Shown: positions 25,559 through 34,082 of the stretch, piece by piece
Numbering within the stretch: the stretch's first letter is position 1
Layout of the letters: every line of letters begins with the position of its first letter
From: CAYWMY01 sp046352935
Lineage (GTDB): Bacteria; Pseudomonadota; Gammaproteobacteria; Steroidobacterales; Steroidobacteraceae
Reading direction: 5' to 3'
Assembly: GCA_046352935.1 (NCBI GenBank)
Contig: JAXMGR010000007.1
Span: forward strand, 128,308 to 192,307
DNA length: 64,000 nt
Program-made: the position numbers and the translations under genes
Notes under the pieces: model-generated
Told to the model about the DNA's origin: nothing
The model's input: only the letters and a program-made list of their open reading frames with translations
Database searches by the model: none

Positions 25559-26454
25559 CGGACGGTGACGACACCAGCGCGCCCGGGCCCGGGGGCCGGC
25601 GCGCACCGGCTCCGGCGGCCGTGCCCGGGGCAAAGCCGCGGGCCGCTGCACCGCCGCGCGAACAGCAGCAGCGGCGCCGGCTGCTCAGGACCTTCCTGCT
25701 GGCGGGCGGCGTGCTGGGCGCCGCGCTGTCGGGTTACCTGCCGCAGGTCTATGCCCGTCGCAAGCGGTTGAGGCCACCCGGTGCGCTGGACGAAGAGGAT
25801 TTCCTCGCCTCCTGCATCAAGTGCGGCCAGTGCGTGCAGGTCTGCCCGGTGCAGGCGATCCGGCTCGCGGATCTCGTCGACGGCTTCGGCGTCGGCGTGC
25901 CCTACATCGATGCGCGCGCGCAGGCCTGCGATTTCTCCTGCGACGCCGTGCAGTGCGTGCTGGCCTGCCCGACGGGTGCGCTCACCTATCACACGGCGGA
26001 GCTGCGTCCGCCCCGCGAAGGCGCGATGCTGCCCTCGAAGCCGGTGCTCAAGGCCAAGGAACACGACGTCGAGAGCACGCTGAACATCACCGAGCGCATG
26101 GGCGTGGCACGGCTGGTGCGTCCGGAGAGCTGCCTCGCCGTGAAGGGCAGGGGCTTCAAGGGGCAGGCGCGCGGCGCCGCGTTCGAGGGCCACCTGCGTT
26201 ACATGGAGGTCGACCGCTGGAATCCGATTCCCGTGGCCGATCATCCCTACGACCTCGAGGAATGCGACCTGTGCGTGCGGGAATGCCCGATCAAGGGCGC
26301 GATCTCGATGGAGACGACGTACGCGCCGGACGGTAGCCGTCGCCGCCAGCCCGTGGTGCACGAGGCCTGCGTGGGCTGCGGGGTCTGCGAGATGATCTGC
26401 CCGGTCGAGCCGGCCTGCATCGAGGTCGAGCAGCGCGAGGTGTGGAAGGCATGA
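25555..26454 (+). CDS. nosG: NosG, NapG-like ferredoxin-type electron transfer protein
   Basis: The 299-residue protein has a Pro/Ala-rich start and a hydrophobic segment (about 43-62, LLRTFLLAGGVLGAALSGYL). Four 4Fe-4S motifs follow: CIKCGQCVQVCP, CDAVQCVLACP, CDLCVRECP and CVGCGVCEMICP. NapG-type proteins form a quinol-oxidising membrane complex with NapH-type partners and deliver electrons to periplasmic acceptors. The twin Arg motif seen in many NapG proteins appears only loosely as RRRLLRTF. It precedes nosH by 55 bases. Confidence 0.88.
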   Translation: MTDGDDTSAPGPGGRRAPAPAAVPGAKPRAAAPPREQQQRRRLLRTFLLAGGVLGAALSGYLPQVYARRKRLRPPGALDEEDFLASCIKCGQCVQVCPVQAIRLADLVDGFGVGVPYIDARAQACDFSCDAVQCVLACPTGALTYHTAELRPPREGAMLPSKPVLKAKEHDVESTLNITERMGVARLVRPESCLAVKGRGFKGQARGAAFEGHLRYMEVDRWNPIPVADHPYDLEECDLCVRECPIKGAISMETTYAPDGSRRRQPVVHEACVGCGVCEMICPVEPACIEVEQREVWKA

Positions 26455-26509
26455 GCGGGAACGCGATCCGGCGGGCGGCCAGCGCGATCCGGCCCGGGAG
26501 GCGCGGCGC

Positions 26510-27481
26510 ATGAAGGGCCGGCTGCTGGACCAGGTGATGATCATGCTGGGGCGCGAGCCCCGGCGCGACGGGCCCGTCACCGAGCGAGCGCAGCAGCTGC
26601 ACAGGCTGCAGCGCGCCACCAACCGCGAGCAGCTCAAAGCGGCGCGCGCGCAGGCCCACGAGACGAAGGTCGAGAGCCACAAGTGGCGCAACCGCCGCTG
26701 GGCCACGCTGATCGCCGTGAACCTGCTGTTCGTGCTGTCCTACCATCTCGACATCCAGGTGCTCGAAGGTGCGCTCACGGGGTCGCGCTTCGTGGGCTTC
26801 CACCTCATCGATCTCAACTCCGCGCTGCAGGTGATGCTTGCGCACAAGCACATCATCGTGAACCTGCTGATCGGCACGCTCACGGTGTTCTGCTTCTGGT
26901 TCCTGCTCGGCGGGCGCACGTTCTGCTCGTGGGTCTGCCCGTACCACCTGCTGTCGGAGCTCGCCGAGAAGCTGCACCTGAAGCTCGCGGCGATGAAGCT
27001 GGTCTCCGACCAGAAGATCAACCGCGGATTGCGCTCCGTGCTCTGGATCGTGTTCGTGCTGCTCGCCGCGCTCACCGGCTACACGGTGTTCGAGTCCATC
27101 TCGCCGACCGGCATCGTGTCGCGCGCGCTGATCTACGGCCCCGGCCTCGCGCTGCTGTGGGTGCTCGCGATGCTGGTGTTCGAGGTCTTCTTCGTGCGGC
27201 GCGCGTGGTGCCGCTACGCCTGCCCGATCGGGCTCACCTACGGCGTCGTCGGGATCTTCTCGCCGACGCGCGTGCAGTACCGGCTGGAGAGCTGCCTGCA
27301 CGAGGGCGACTGCCGCAAGGTGTGCCTCGTGCCGCACGTGCTCGACACGGTCATCAAGGGGCGGGCGCCGGACACCGTCGTCGACATCGGTCCCGACTGC
27401 ACGCGCTGCGGCCTGTGCGTCGACACCTGTCCGACCGGTTCGCTGAAATTCGACGTCAAGGGCCTGTCGAAGCTGCTCTGA
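26510..27481 (+). CDS. nosH: NosH, NapH-like membrane iron-sulphur protein
   Basis: A 323-residue membrane protein. The cytoplasmic N-terminus is long (about 60 residues). Four helices follow, starting RWATLIAVNLLFVLSYHLDI, with the NapH/NosR-type Cys motifs FCSWVCPYHLL and WCRYACPIGL between helices. The C-terminal 4Fe-4S motif CTRCGLCVDTCP follows a separate CLHEGDCRKVC. With NosG it probably oxidises menaquinol and passes electrons to the cytochromes. This replaces the NosR route of clade I systems; no nosR is seen here. ATG 26510 has GGGAGG upstream. Confidence 0.88.
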   Translation: MKGRLLDQVMIMLGREPRRDGPVTERAQQLHRLQRATNREQLKAARAQAHETKVESHKWRNRRWATLIAVNLLFVLSYHLDIQVLEGALTGSRFVGFHLIDLNSALQVMLAHKHIIVNLLIGTLTVFCFWFLLGGRTFCSWVCPYHLLSELAEKLHLKLAAMKLVSDQKINRGLRSVLWIVFVLLAALTGYTVFESISPTGIVSRALIYGPGLALLWVLAMLVFEVFFVRRAWCRYACPIGLTYGVVGIFSPTRVQYRLESCLHEGDCRKVCLVPHVLDTVIKGRAPDTVVDIGPDCTRCGLCVDTCPTGSLKFDVKGLSKLL

Positions 27482-27489
27482 ACGCAATC

Positions 27490-28365
27490 ATGGATGCCAC
27501 TGCCGCCCCTCCGACGCTCAGCTGCCGGAAGGTCTCGAAGACCTTCCGCCGGGTGCCCGTGCTCGACGGCATCGACCTCGAACTCGCGCGCGGCGAGCGT
27601 GTCGCGCTGATCGGCTCGAACGGCGCGGGCAAGACCACGCTGTTCCGCTGCCTGCTCGGCGAGTACCTGCACGGCGGCGAGATCCGCGTGGCGGGCCGCG
27701 ATCCGCGCGTGGACCGCACGGGGGTGCTCAAGGCCGTGGGCTTCGTGCCGCAGCTGCCGCCGCCGCTCAGGATGTCCGTGGGGTTGCTGATCCGCTTCGC
27801 GGCGGCGCTGTGCGGCTCGGACCCCGCACGCATCGATGCGATCGCCGGCCGTCTCGGGCTCGAGCTCGACGCGATCCGTGACCGCCAGTTCGTGCGGCTC
27901 TCGGGCGGCATGAAGCAGAAGATCCTCATCGCCATCGCGCTCGGCCGCGACAGTTCCATCCTCGTGATGGACGAGCCCGCAGCCAACCTCGATCCTCCGG
28001 CGCGCAAGGTGTTCTTCGAACTGCTCGCCGAACGTGCGGGCGATGCCACGATGCTCGTCTCCAGCCACCGGCTCGACGAGGTCTCGACCCTCGTGAACCG
28101 CGTGGTCGAGATGGATCGCGGCCGCATCGTGCTCGATGACCGGATCGCGGGACAGGCGTCGCTGGAATCGCGGCTCGTCTGCCGCATCACGGTGCGCCAG
28201 GCCGAGCCCGCGCTCGTGAAGGCGCTGGCCGCGTGGAACCTGCGGGACCAGGGCGGCGGGCTCCGCTGGGAGGGCGTGATCGCCGGGGCGGACCGGCTGC
28301 GGTTCCTCGGCACGATCTCGCGCTACAGCACGCAGCTCGACCGGCTGTCACTGGGAGAGGACTGA
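27490..28365 (+). CDS. nosF: NosF, ABC transporter ATPase
   Basis: The 291-residue ATPase carries Walker A IGSNGAGKTTLFRCLL near residue 41, the signature LSGGMKQKILIAIALG, Walker B ILVMDEPAANLDPPA, and the switch His in LVSSHRLDE. It energises the NosFY complex, which supplies a sulphur species or otherwise drives NosD-dependent copper site assembly. ATG 27490 lies eight bases after the nosH stop, and its own stop overlaps nosL (TGATG). Confidence 0.92.
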   Translation: MDATAAPPTLSCRKVSKTFRRVPVLDGIDLELARGERVALIGSNGAGKTTLFRCLLGEYLHGGEIRVAGRDPRVDRTGVLKAVGFVPQLPPPLRMSVGLLIRFAAALCGSDPARIDAIAGRLGLELDAIRDRQFVRLSGGMKQKILIAIALGRDSSILVMDEPAANLDPPARKVFFELLAERAGDATMLVSSHRLDEVSTLVNRVVEMDRGRIVLDDRIAGQASLESRLVCRITVRQAEPALVKALAAWNLRDQGGGLRWEGVIAGADRLRFLGTISRYSTQLDRLSLGED

Positions 28366-28844
28366 TGGACCGTCGCCGCTGGCTGTTCCGTTCGGCTGCG
28401 TTCGCGGTGACCGCGACTCCGCTCGCGACGCTGCTCACGGCCTGCGGGCGCGGCGCCGGCGACGAGGGGCCCGCGGAGGTGCACTGGGGCCGCGACACCT
28501 GCACCCATTGCGGCATGGTGATCTCCGACCGTCGCTTTGCCGCACAGGTCCGGGGCGGCCCGCAGCGCGAGGCGCGATCTTTCGACGACATCGGCTGCGC
28601 GCTCACCTGGCTCGGCGGACAGCCCTGGGGACGCGATGCCGGGGTGCGCGTGTGGGTCGCGGCGCTTGCGAGCGAGGGTGAGTCCGCGCGCTGGCTGGAC
28701 GCGCGCCGGGCGCACTACGTCAGCGGGCCGCAGTCGCCCATGGGCTACAACTTCGGCGCGCAGGACGCGCCTTCGCCGGGCAGCCTCGACTTCGCGGCGC
28801 TGCAGGCGCGCGTGCCGGTGCCGTCCGCGCCGGGTGCGCCATGA
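28365..28844 (+). CDS. nosL: NosL, copper-binding lipoprotein
   Basis: The 159-residue protein has a twin-Arg-like N-terminus (MDRRRWLFRS) and a lipobox LLTACG near residue 27, so it is anchored by Cys27 to the membrane. The conserved NosL motif DTCTHCGMVISDRRFAAQ has the Cys and Met copper ligands. SFDDIGCALTWL and PMGYNF are also conserved. NosL binds Cu(I) and delivers it to NosD/NosZ. The start overlaps the nosF stop, and the end overlaps nosY by four bases. Confidence 0.9.
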   Translation: MDRRRWLFRSAAFAVTATPLATLLTACGRGAGDEGPAEVHWGRDTCTHCGMVISDRRFAAQVRGGPQREARSFDDIGCALTWLGGQPWGRDAGVRVWVAALASEGESARWLDARRAHYVSGPQSPMGYNFGAQDAPSPGSLDFAALQARVPVPSAPGAP

Positions 28845-29668
28845 GGCAGCTGTGGCTCACGGCACGGCTCGACATCACCGAGTCGCTGCGCGCGCGCTGG
28901 TTCCACGTCTACACGCTGGTGTTCGGCGGCATCGTGGCGCTGCTGTTCCTCTTCGGTCTCACCGAGTCGCGCGTGCTCGGCTTCGTCGGGCTGTCGCGCC
29001 TGCTCGTGACCTACATCCAGCTCACCATGGCGATCCTGCCCGTGTTCGTGCTGATCACCACCGTGCGTTCGGTGGCGGGTGATCGCGAGGCCGGCGTCTT
29101 CGAGTACCTGCTGTCGCTGCCGGTCTCGCTGGCCTCGTGGTTCTGGGGCAAGCTCGTCGGCCGCTACCTGATGATCTTCGTGCCCGTGATGCTGGCCATG
29201 GCGGTGGCCGTCGCGATCGCGCTCTTCCGCGGCATCCCGGTGCCGTGGGGCATCTTCGGCTACTACACGGCGCTGCTCGCGGCGATGTCGTGGTGCTTCC
29301 TCGGCATGGGCATGCTGATCTCCTCGCTCGCGCGCAGCACCGACCTCGCGCAGGGCGCGGCGTTCGTGCTCTGGCTCACGCTGCTGCTCTTCCTCGACCT
29401 CATCCTGCTCGGCGTGATGATCCAGGGGAAGGTCTCGCCGGAAGTCGCGGTCGCGATCGCGCTCGCCAACCCGCTGCAGGTGTTCCGCACCGCGGCGCTC
29501 GCACTGTTCGATCCGCAGCTCATCGTGCTGGGTCCCTCGGCCTGGGTGATCCTCGACCACTTCGGCCTGCCGGGCTACCGGGTGTTCGCGCTGGCCTATC
29601 CGGCGGTACTCGGCCTCGTCACCGCGGGGGCGGGCTACCTCGTGTTCCGCCGTTCCGACCTGCCCTGA
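28841..29668 (+). CDS. nosY: NosY, ABC transporter permease
   Basis: A 275-residue inner-membrane protein with six hydrophobic spans, of the ABC-2 permease type with the ESLRARWFHVYTLVFGGIV start and GDREAGVFEYLLSLPVS motif typical of NosY. It partners NosF. ATG 28841 overlaps the nosL stop. In this locus NosF, NosL and NosY overlap throughout, so balanced synthesis is expected. Confidence 0.92.
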   Translation: MRQLWLTARLDITESLRARWFHVYTLVFGGIVALLFLFGLTESRVLGFVGLSRLLVTYIQLTMAILPVFVLITTVRSVAGDREAGVFEYLLSLPVSLASWFWGKLVGRYLMIFVPVMLAMAVAVAIALFRGIPVPWGIFGYYTALLAAMSWCFLGMGMLISSLARSTDLAQGAAFVLWLTLLLFLDLILLGVMIQGKVSPEVAVAIALANPLQVFRTAALALFDPQLIVLGPSAWVILDHFGLPGYRVFALAYPAVLGLVTAGAGYLVFRRSDLP

Positions 29669-29670
29669 CC

Positions 29671-30609
29671 ATGAGCACGCCCCTCGAACCCTCGCTCGCG
29701 CTCCTGCCGAACCCGCTGCTGCGCTACGTGGCCGCGGTGCGGCCCGCGTTCCTGGTCGTGACGCTCGTGGGCTGCGTGCTCGGCATCGCGAGCGCGGCCT
29801 CGGGCGGCGTCGCCGTCGACGCGACCTCCGCGACGGTGGCGCTGCTGTTCGCGCTCGTCGCGCACGCGGGCGTCAACGTCCTGAACGACTACTTCGATGC
29901 CCGCAGCGGCACCGACGCACTGAACGACGAGCGCCTGTTCCCGTTCACGGGCGGCAGCCGATTCATCCAGAACGGTGTGCTCTCCGAGCGCACGACCGGC
30001 CTGTTCGGCTATGCGCTGCTCCTCGCCGTGGTCCCCGCCGGGCTCTGGCTCACCGCCGTGAGCGCGCCGGGGCTGATCGGCATCGGCCTGTTCGGGCTCG
30101 TCGTCGGGTGGGCCTATTCGGCGCCGCCGCTCGAGCTCGTGAACCGCGGGCTCGGCGAGTTCGCCGTGACCTGCGGCTGGGTGACGGTCGTGGTCGGCAC
30201 GGACTACGTGCAGCGCCATGCCTTCGCGTTCGCGCCGCTCGCGGCCGGCCTCGGTTTCGCGCTGCTGGTCGCGAACCTGCTCTACATCAACCAGTTCCCG
30301 GACGCGAAGGCCGATGCGCGCGCCGGCAAGCGCACGCTCGTCGTGCGTCTCGGTCCCGCGCGGGCGCGCTGGGGCTATGTGCTGCTCGTGCTGCTCGCGG
30401 CGCTGTGGATCCTGGCGGGCATCGTCGCGGGTGTGCTGCCGCGTGTCGCGGCCGTGTCGCTGCTGTCACTCCTGCCGAGTGCCGCGGCGTCGCGCATCCT
30501 CTGGACCGCCGCCGCGCGCCCGGCGCTGCTGCGCCCGGCGATCAAGCTCACCATCCTGGCGGCTGTCGCCCACGGGCTGCTGCTCGCTGCGGCACTGATG
30601 TTCGCCTGA
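29671..30609 (+). CDS. UbiA-superfamily prenyltransferase (MenA-like)
   Basis: The 312-residue protein has about eight membrane spans and the two Asp motifs of UbiA-type prenyltransferases: NVLNDYFDARSGTD near residue 72, and NQFPDAKADARAGKRTLVVRLG near residue 215. The spacing and RFIQNGVLS segment resemble MenA (1,4-dihydroxy-2-naphthoate octaprenyltransferase) more than UbiA or haem O synthase. It starts two bases after the nosY stop. Placement in the nos operon suggests quinone supply for the NosGH complex, but a haem or other prenyl acceptor cannot be excluded. Confidence 0.88.
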   Translation: MSTPLEPSLALLPNPLLRYVAAVRPAFLVVTLVGCVLGIASAASGGVAVDATSATVALLFALVAHAGVNVLNDYFDARSGTDALNDERLFPFTGGSRFIQNGVLSERTTGLFGYALLLAVVPAGLWLTAVSAPGLIGIGLFGLVVGWAYSAPPLELVNRGLGEFAVTCGWVTVVVGTDYVQRHAFAFAPLAAGLGFALLVANLLYINQFPDAKADARAGKRTLVVRLGPARARWGYVLLVLLAALWILAGIVAGVLPRVAAVSLLSLLPSAAASRILWTAAARPALLRPAIKLTILAAVAHGLLLAAALMFA

Positions 30610-30628
30610 TCCCTCGCGGAGGATTGCC

Positions 30629-30979
30629 ATGAGACCCGTGCCGGCCTGCCTGCTGATCCTGTCGATGTTCGCTGCCCCGCTGGTGGCCGCGGGCGAGCCC
30701 GGCGCCGCCCCCGGCCTGAAGACCATCGAACGCCTCGGCGAAGTCAACGGCCAGGCGCTCGCCTGCGGTGCGAAAGAGCTGAGTGATCGCGCGCGTGCCC
30801 TGATGCTCGAGTTCGCGCCGCGCAGGCCGGAGTACGGCGCGGCCTTCGAGCAGGCGACGAACCGCGGCTATCTCGCGCAGGTCCGGGGCGGGGCGGCCTG
30901 CCCGGAACCGGGCGTGATCGCGCTGCGCCTCGAGGAAGTCGCGACGGCGCTGCGTGCCCCCGACACCCCCGGGAAGTGA
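30629..30979 (+). CDS. small secreted protein of unknown function in the nos operon
   Basis: A 116-residue protein with a Sec signal (residues 1-21, ending PLVAAGE). The mature part of about 95 residues is mostly helical and holds two Cys (in ALACGAKEL and GAACPEPG) that could form a disulphide. No haem or metal motif is recognised. GGAGG lies six bases before the ATG. Its place between the prenyltransferase and SCO genes suggests a periplasmic accessory role, but none can be assigned. Confidence 0.6.
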   Translation: MRPVPACLLILSMFAAPLVAAGEPGAAPGLKTIERLGEVNGQALACGAKELSDRARALMLEFAPRRPEYGAAFEQATNRGYLAQVRGGAACPEPGVIALRLEEVATALRAPDTPGK

Positions 30980-30983
30980 CGCG

Positions 30984-31631
30984 GTGACACGAGAATCGCC
31001 GCGGGCTTCGCTCCGGGCCGCGCGGGTCGCGCTCGTCCCGGTGCTCGTGGCGCTCATGGCGCTCGCAGCCACGCCCGCAGCCGCCGGGGAAACGCCGGAC
31101 ACCACCGCACCCGCCGGCGATCGATCGGGCCCGGTCAATCCACGCTACGTGCTCCTCGACACGCGCGGCCGCATGGTCGGCAACGAGGACTTCCCGGGCC
31201 GCTTCCAGCTCATCACCTTCGGCTACACCTTCTGTCCGGACGTCTGCCCGACGACGCTCGCGACCATGGTGCAGGTGCGCCATCGCCTCGGCGCGCTCGG
31301 TGAGCGCCTGCAGCTCGTGTTCATCACGCTGGACCCCGAGCGGGACACGCCCGAGGTGCTCGCGAAGTATGCCGAGTACTTCGGGCCGGGCATCACCGCG
31401 CTGACGGGCCCGCCGCAACTCGTGCAGGCCGCCGCGGACCATTTCCGCATCACGGTCCGCCGCTACGCGGACCCGGGTGCGAAGGCCGGCTTCTACAGCA
31501 TCGACCACACCACCGGCCTCTATCTGCTCGGGCCGGACGGGCAGTTCATCGTGCGCCTGCCCTACGACGCGGGCATCGAGCCGACGGCCGCGCGGCTCGA
31601 CGCGATCCTGCGGGCGGAGGAGGGGCGATGA
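30984..31631 (+). CDS. SCO1/SenC/PrrC-family copper chaperone
   Basis: The 215-residue protein has an N-terminal signal or anchor helix (about 12-35), then a thioredoxin fold with the SCO copper motif TFCPDVCP near residue 86 and the distal His in FYSIDHTTGLYLL, completing the Cys-Cys-His site. SCO proteins deliver Cu to CuA centres, and NosZ has such a centre, so a role in NosZ CuA maturation is likely. The start is GTG 30984. It overlaps the next gene by four bases. Confidence 0.9.
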   Translation: MTRESPRASLRAARVALVPVLVALMALAATPAAAGETPDTTAPAGDRSGPVNPRYVLLDTRGRMVGNEDFPGRFQLITFGYTFCPDVCPTTLATMVQVRHRLGALGERLQLVFITLDPERDTPEVLAKYAEYFGPGITALTGPPQLVQAAADHFRITVRRYADPGAKAGFYSIDHTTGLYLLGPDGQFIVRLPYDAGIEPTAARLDAILRAEEGR

Positions 31632-32113
31632 GGCGCGCGCTGCTGTCCCTCGTGCTGGCGCTGGCGGCGACGCTGGCCGGCGCGGCGGAACCCCCGGGTG
31701 CGGAGGCGCTGTTCGCCGCGAAGCTGCTGACACCCGACGGTGTGGCTGCCTCGCTCGCGGCCTCGCGCGGGCGGCCGATGATCGTGAACTTCTGGGCGCG
31801 CTGGTGCACGCCCTGCCGCGAGGAGATCCCCGAGCTCGTCCGCGCGCACGAGGCGCGTCGTGGTGTCGACATCGTCGGCATCGACATCGGCGAGGAGCCC
31901 GCCGCGGTGCGCGAGTTCATGCGCGCGTACGAGATGAGCTACCGGGTCCTGGTCGCACGCGACGACGGTCTCGAACTGCTCGTCGCGCTCGGCAACCCGC
32001 ACGCCAACCTGCCGTACACGCTCGCGATCGACCGCCGGGGCCGCATCGCCGGCCGCCGGCTCGGCGTGCTGACCCGCGCGCACCTGGATGCCCTGCTGGA
32101 GTCCCTGCGTTGA
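31628..32113 (+). CDS. TlpA/ResA-like periplasmic thioredoxin
   Basis: A 161-residue protein with a signal peptide (residues 1-20, ending LAGAAE) and a thioredoxin fold with active site FWARWCTPCREEIPEL near residue 60. The cis-Pro region is in ANLPYTLAIDRRGRI. TlpA-like proteins reduce the Cys pair of SCO and CuA apo-sites, so with the SCO gene upstream this forms a CuA-assembly pair. It overlaps SCO (ATGA) and the following cytochrome (TTGA). Confidence 0.88.
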   Translation: MRRALLSLVLALAATLAGAAEPPGAEALFAAKLLTPDGVAASLAASRGRPMIVNFWARWCTPCREEIPELVRAHEARRGVDIVGIDIGEEPAAVREFMRAYEMSYRVLVARDDGLELLVALGNPHANLPYTLAIDRRGRIAGRRLGVLTRAHLDALLESLR

Positions 32114-32802
32114 GATACGGAATCCGGATCGCCGGCCTGCTGGTCCTCGTCGTCGTCGGTTCCCTGAATGCGGCGCGCGCCGAGGAATCTCCGGCGCCGG
32201 CCCACGACGACGAGAAGGGGCGCGACATCAACGGTGTCTGCGCGGCCTGTCACGGCGAGTTCGGGCAGGGCGGCAAGCAGGGCGAGTACCCGCGCCTCGC
32301 GGGTCAGCGTGCGGACTACCTCATCGACCAGCTGAAATCCTTCCGCGCGCGGCGGCGCATCAACATCCCGATGTATCCCTACACGCAGGACCGCGAACTC
32401 CCCGACGAGGACATCGAGGCCATCGCGCGTTACCTCGCGGCCATCCAGCTGCCTACACGACCGCCGGAGTTCCAGGAGAGCGACGACGCGCTCACGCGGC
32501 TGCTCGCCATGGACAAAGTCATGATCGTGCCGCGCCTCGAGGGCGACCTCGACAACGGCAAGGCGATCTTCCAGAAGGAATGCTTCAGCTGCCACGCCCG
32601 CGACGGGCGCGGCCGCGGCAGGTTCCCGTCGCTCGTGGGCCAGTACACGAACTACCTGCAGCGCCAGATCGACATCTTCCTGAAGGGCGAACGCCCGCAT
32701 GACGAGGACGGCCCGACCGGCATCCTGAACACGCTGAAGGCGCAGGACATCCACGACGTGCTGGCGTACCTGACCAGCCTGCAGGACACGGGGGCGCCCT
32801 GA
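32110..32802 (+). CDS. dihaem cytochrome c4-like protein
   Basis: A 230-residue periplasmic protein with a signal peptide (about 1-24, ending LNAARAEE) and two haem sites, CAACHG near residue 45 and CFSCHA near residue 160. Both are followed by c4-type cores (YPRLAGQRADYLIDQL; FPSLVGQYTNYLQRQI). It starts with TTG at 32110, overlapping the TlpA stop as TTGA, with GGAG upstream. It closes the nos operon and may be a further electron donor to NosZ. Confidence 0.88.
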   Translation: MRYGIRIAGLLVLVVVGSLNAARAEESPAPAHDDEKGRDINGVCAACHGEFGQGGKQGEYPRLAGQRADYLIDQLKSFRARRRINIPMYPYTQDRELPDEDIEAIARYLAAIQLPTRPPEFQESDDALTRLLAMDKVMIVPRLEGDLDNGKAIFQKECFSCHARDGRGRGRFPSLVGQYTNYLQRQIDIFLKGERPHDEDGPTGILNTLKAQDIHDVLAYLTSLQDTGAP

Positions 32803-32875
32803 GCGGCTTTCGCGGACCCGGCCGCCTCGCTAGCATGCTCGCGCGGCTCCGTTGTGGGGCCGGAGGGGGTTCCAC

Positions 32876-33376
32876 ATGGCGACGCTTCCGGCCGGCTATC
32901 CGGCCCAGGCCTTCCAGGCCTTCGAGTTCCTGAGGTCGCGGCGGCCGCTGTCGGTCACCGACCTGCAGGTGCTGGCGCTGATCGAGGGCTTCGGCGAGTT
33001 CTTCTACCACCAGCTCGCCGACGGCGTGTCCGGCGAGGCCGCGGCGCTCCTGCGCCGGAATGGCCAGGAGGAGCGCGGCCACGCGCACCGGCTGCTCAAG
33101 GCCATCGAACTGAAGGGCGGGGCGCCGTTCGCGCTGCCGCCCGCCGCGGAGAACCCGTTCGTCGAGGGTGCGCCGTGCTTCACCGCGAGCGACGAGTTCC
33201 TGGGGATGCTCGCCGCGGCCGAGGTCGACGGGGAGCGGATCTACCTCGGCTGGGCCGAGGGCGAGCCGCTGGCGGAAGTCGCGAAGCTGCTGCGCCAGAA
33301 CGCCAGCGAGGAAATGCGGCACAGCGAGCGTGTGGGCGAGGCCCGGCGGCTGCTGAAGGTCGCGACTGCGGGCTGA
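32876..33376 (+). CDS. ferritin-like/rubrerythrin-type diiron protein
   Basis: The 166-residue all-helical protein has paired carboxylate and His motifs typical of ferritin-like diiron proteins: GFGEFFYHQLAD near residue 43, NGQEERGHAHRLLKA near 65, AAAEVDGERIYLGWAE near 115, and NASEEMRHSERV near 145. It lacks a rubredoxin domain. The role may be iron storage or peroxide handling. The start is ATG 32876, and it lies 73 bases after the nos operon in the same direction; cotranscription is possible. Confidence 0.75.
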   Translation: MATLPAGYPAQAFQAFEFLRSRRPLSVTDLQVLALIEGFGEFFYHQLADGVSGEAAALLRRNGQEERGHAHRLLKAIELKGGAPFALPPAAENPFVEGAPCFTASDEFLGMLAAAEVDGERIYLGWAEGEPLAEVAKLLRQNASEEMRHSERVGEARRLLKVATAG

Positions 33377-33508
33377 GGGATCGGCCGGTCGCGGCGCGGG
33401 CTCCCCGCGTCCGGCCTGGCGCCTTCCCGGTTCCTGACGCGGCGATCCCCGCGGGGTGAACGGGGCGCGGGGCGGTCCTGCCGTGTCGCACAGGGGGAGC
33501 GGAAACGA

Positions 33509-33533
33509 CGAGGCCGGTCATCGACCGGCCTCG
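33509..33533 (-). terminator. rho-independent-like terminator of rpsT
   Basis: CGAGGCCGGT (33509-33518) and ACCGGCCTCG (33524-33533) form a perfect 10-base stem with a five-base loop, 27 bases past the rpsT stop. On the minus strand it is followed by a short TTTCC run. It may also end rightward transcripts from the ferritin-like gene. Confidence 0.65.
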
Positions 33534-33559
33534 CGGGTGTTCCTCGAATGGAACGTGCC

Positions 33560-33826
33560 TTACTTGGCGAGCGCCTTGATGCTCTGCGCCAGCCGGCTCT
33601 TGTGCCGGGCCGCCTTGTTCTTGTGGATGATGCCCTTGCGCGCCATCGCGTCGATGACCGGCGTGGCGGCCTTCAGCGCGGCGGCTGCCTCGTCCTTCTT
33701 GCCGGCGTCGACGGCGGCGACGACGTTCTTGATCGCGGTGCGGACGGTCGAGCGCTGCGCAACGTTGCGGGCACGGTGTTCGGACGCCTGACGGGCGCGC
33801 TTCTCGGCGGATTTCGAGTTGGCCAC
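33560..33826 (-). CDS. rpsT: 30S ribosomal protein S20
   Basis: The 88-residue basic protein has the S20 start ANSKSAEKRARQ, central AIKNVVAAVDAGKKDEA and the end GIIHKNKAARHKSRLAQSIKAL. S20 binds 16S rRNA early in 30S assembly. The start is GTG at 33826 rather than ATG, with AGGGAG five bases upstream; a non-AUG start is also known for rpsT in E. coli (UUG), where it serves autoregulation. It has its own promoter and terminator and is divergent from murJ. Confidence 0.97.
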   Translation of the reverse strand: MANSKSAEKRARQASEHRARNVAQRSTVRTAIKNVVAAVDAGKKDEAAAALKAATPVIDAMARKGIIHKNKAARHKSRLAQSIKALAK

Positions 33827-33862
33827 GGCCACTCCCTGCGGGGGATGCTTCGAGAGCCGCGC

Positions 33863-33891
33863 ATTCTGCTGACGGTTCAGGGGGTTGTCAA
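33863..33891 (-). promoter_or_regulatory. sigma-70 promoter of rpsT
   Basis: On the minus strand TTGACA (33891-33886) and CAGAAT (33868-33863) are separated by exactly 17 bases, about 37 bases upstream of the GTG start. The -35 is a perfect match; the -10 matches at four of six positions. Confidence 0.65.
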
Positions 33892-34082
33892 CGGGCGAGG
33901 GCCCTTTCGATCGGCTATAGTCCCCGCCCCATGAGAATCGCCGACAGGGCCCGCGCCGGCCGCAGGCATCGCGGGTCGCCGGGCCCTTCAACCGGCCGCG
34001 GTCCGGCCCGCGGATCACGGTCCTGCGGCGGCAGTCCCTTCAGCCGCCCGCGCATGAACGGCGCACGCCCGGACGCCGGGCA

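Noticed and set aside
33885..33921. Rightward promoter for murJ from TTGTCA and TATAGT
   Set aside because: The two elements are 25 bases apart, too far for a sigma-70 promoter. The same bases fit the leftward rpsT promoter (TTGACA-17-CAGAAT) much better.
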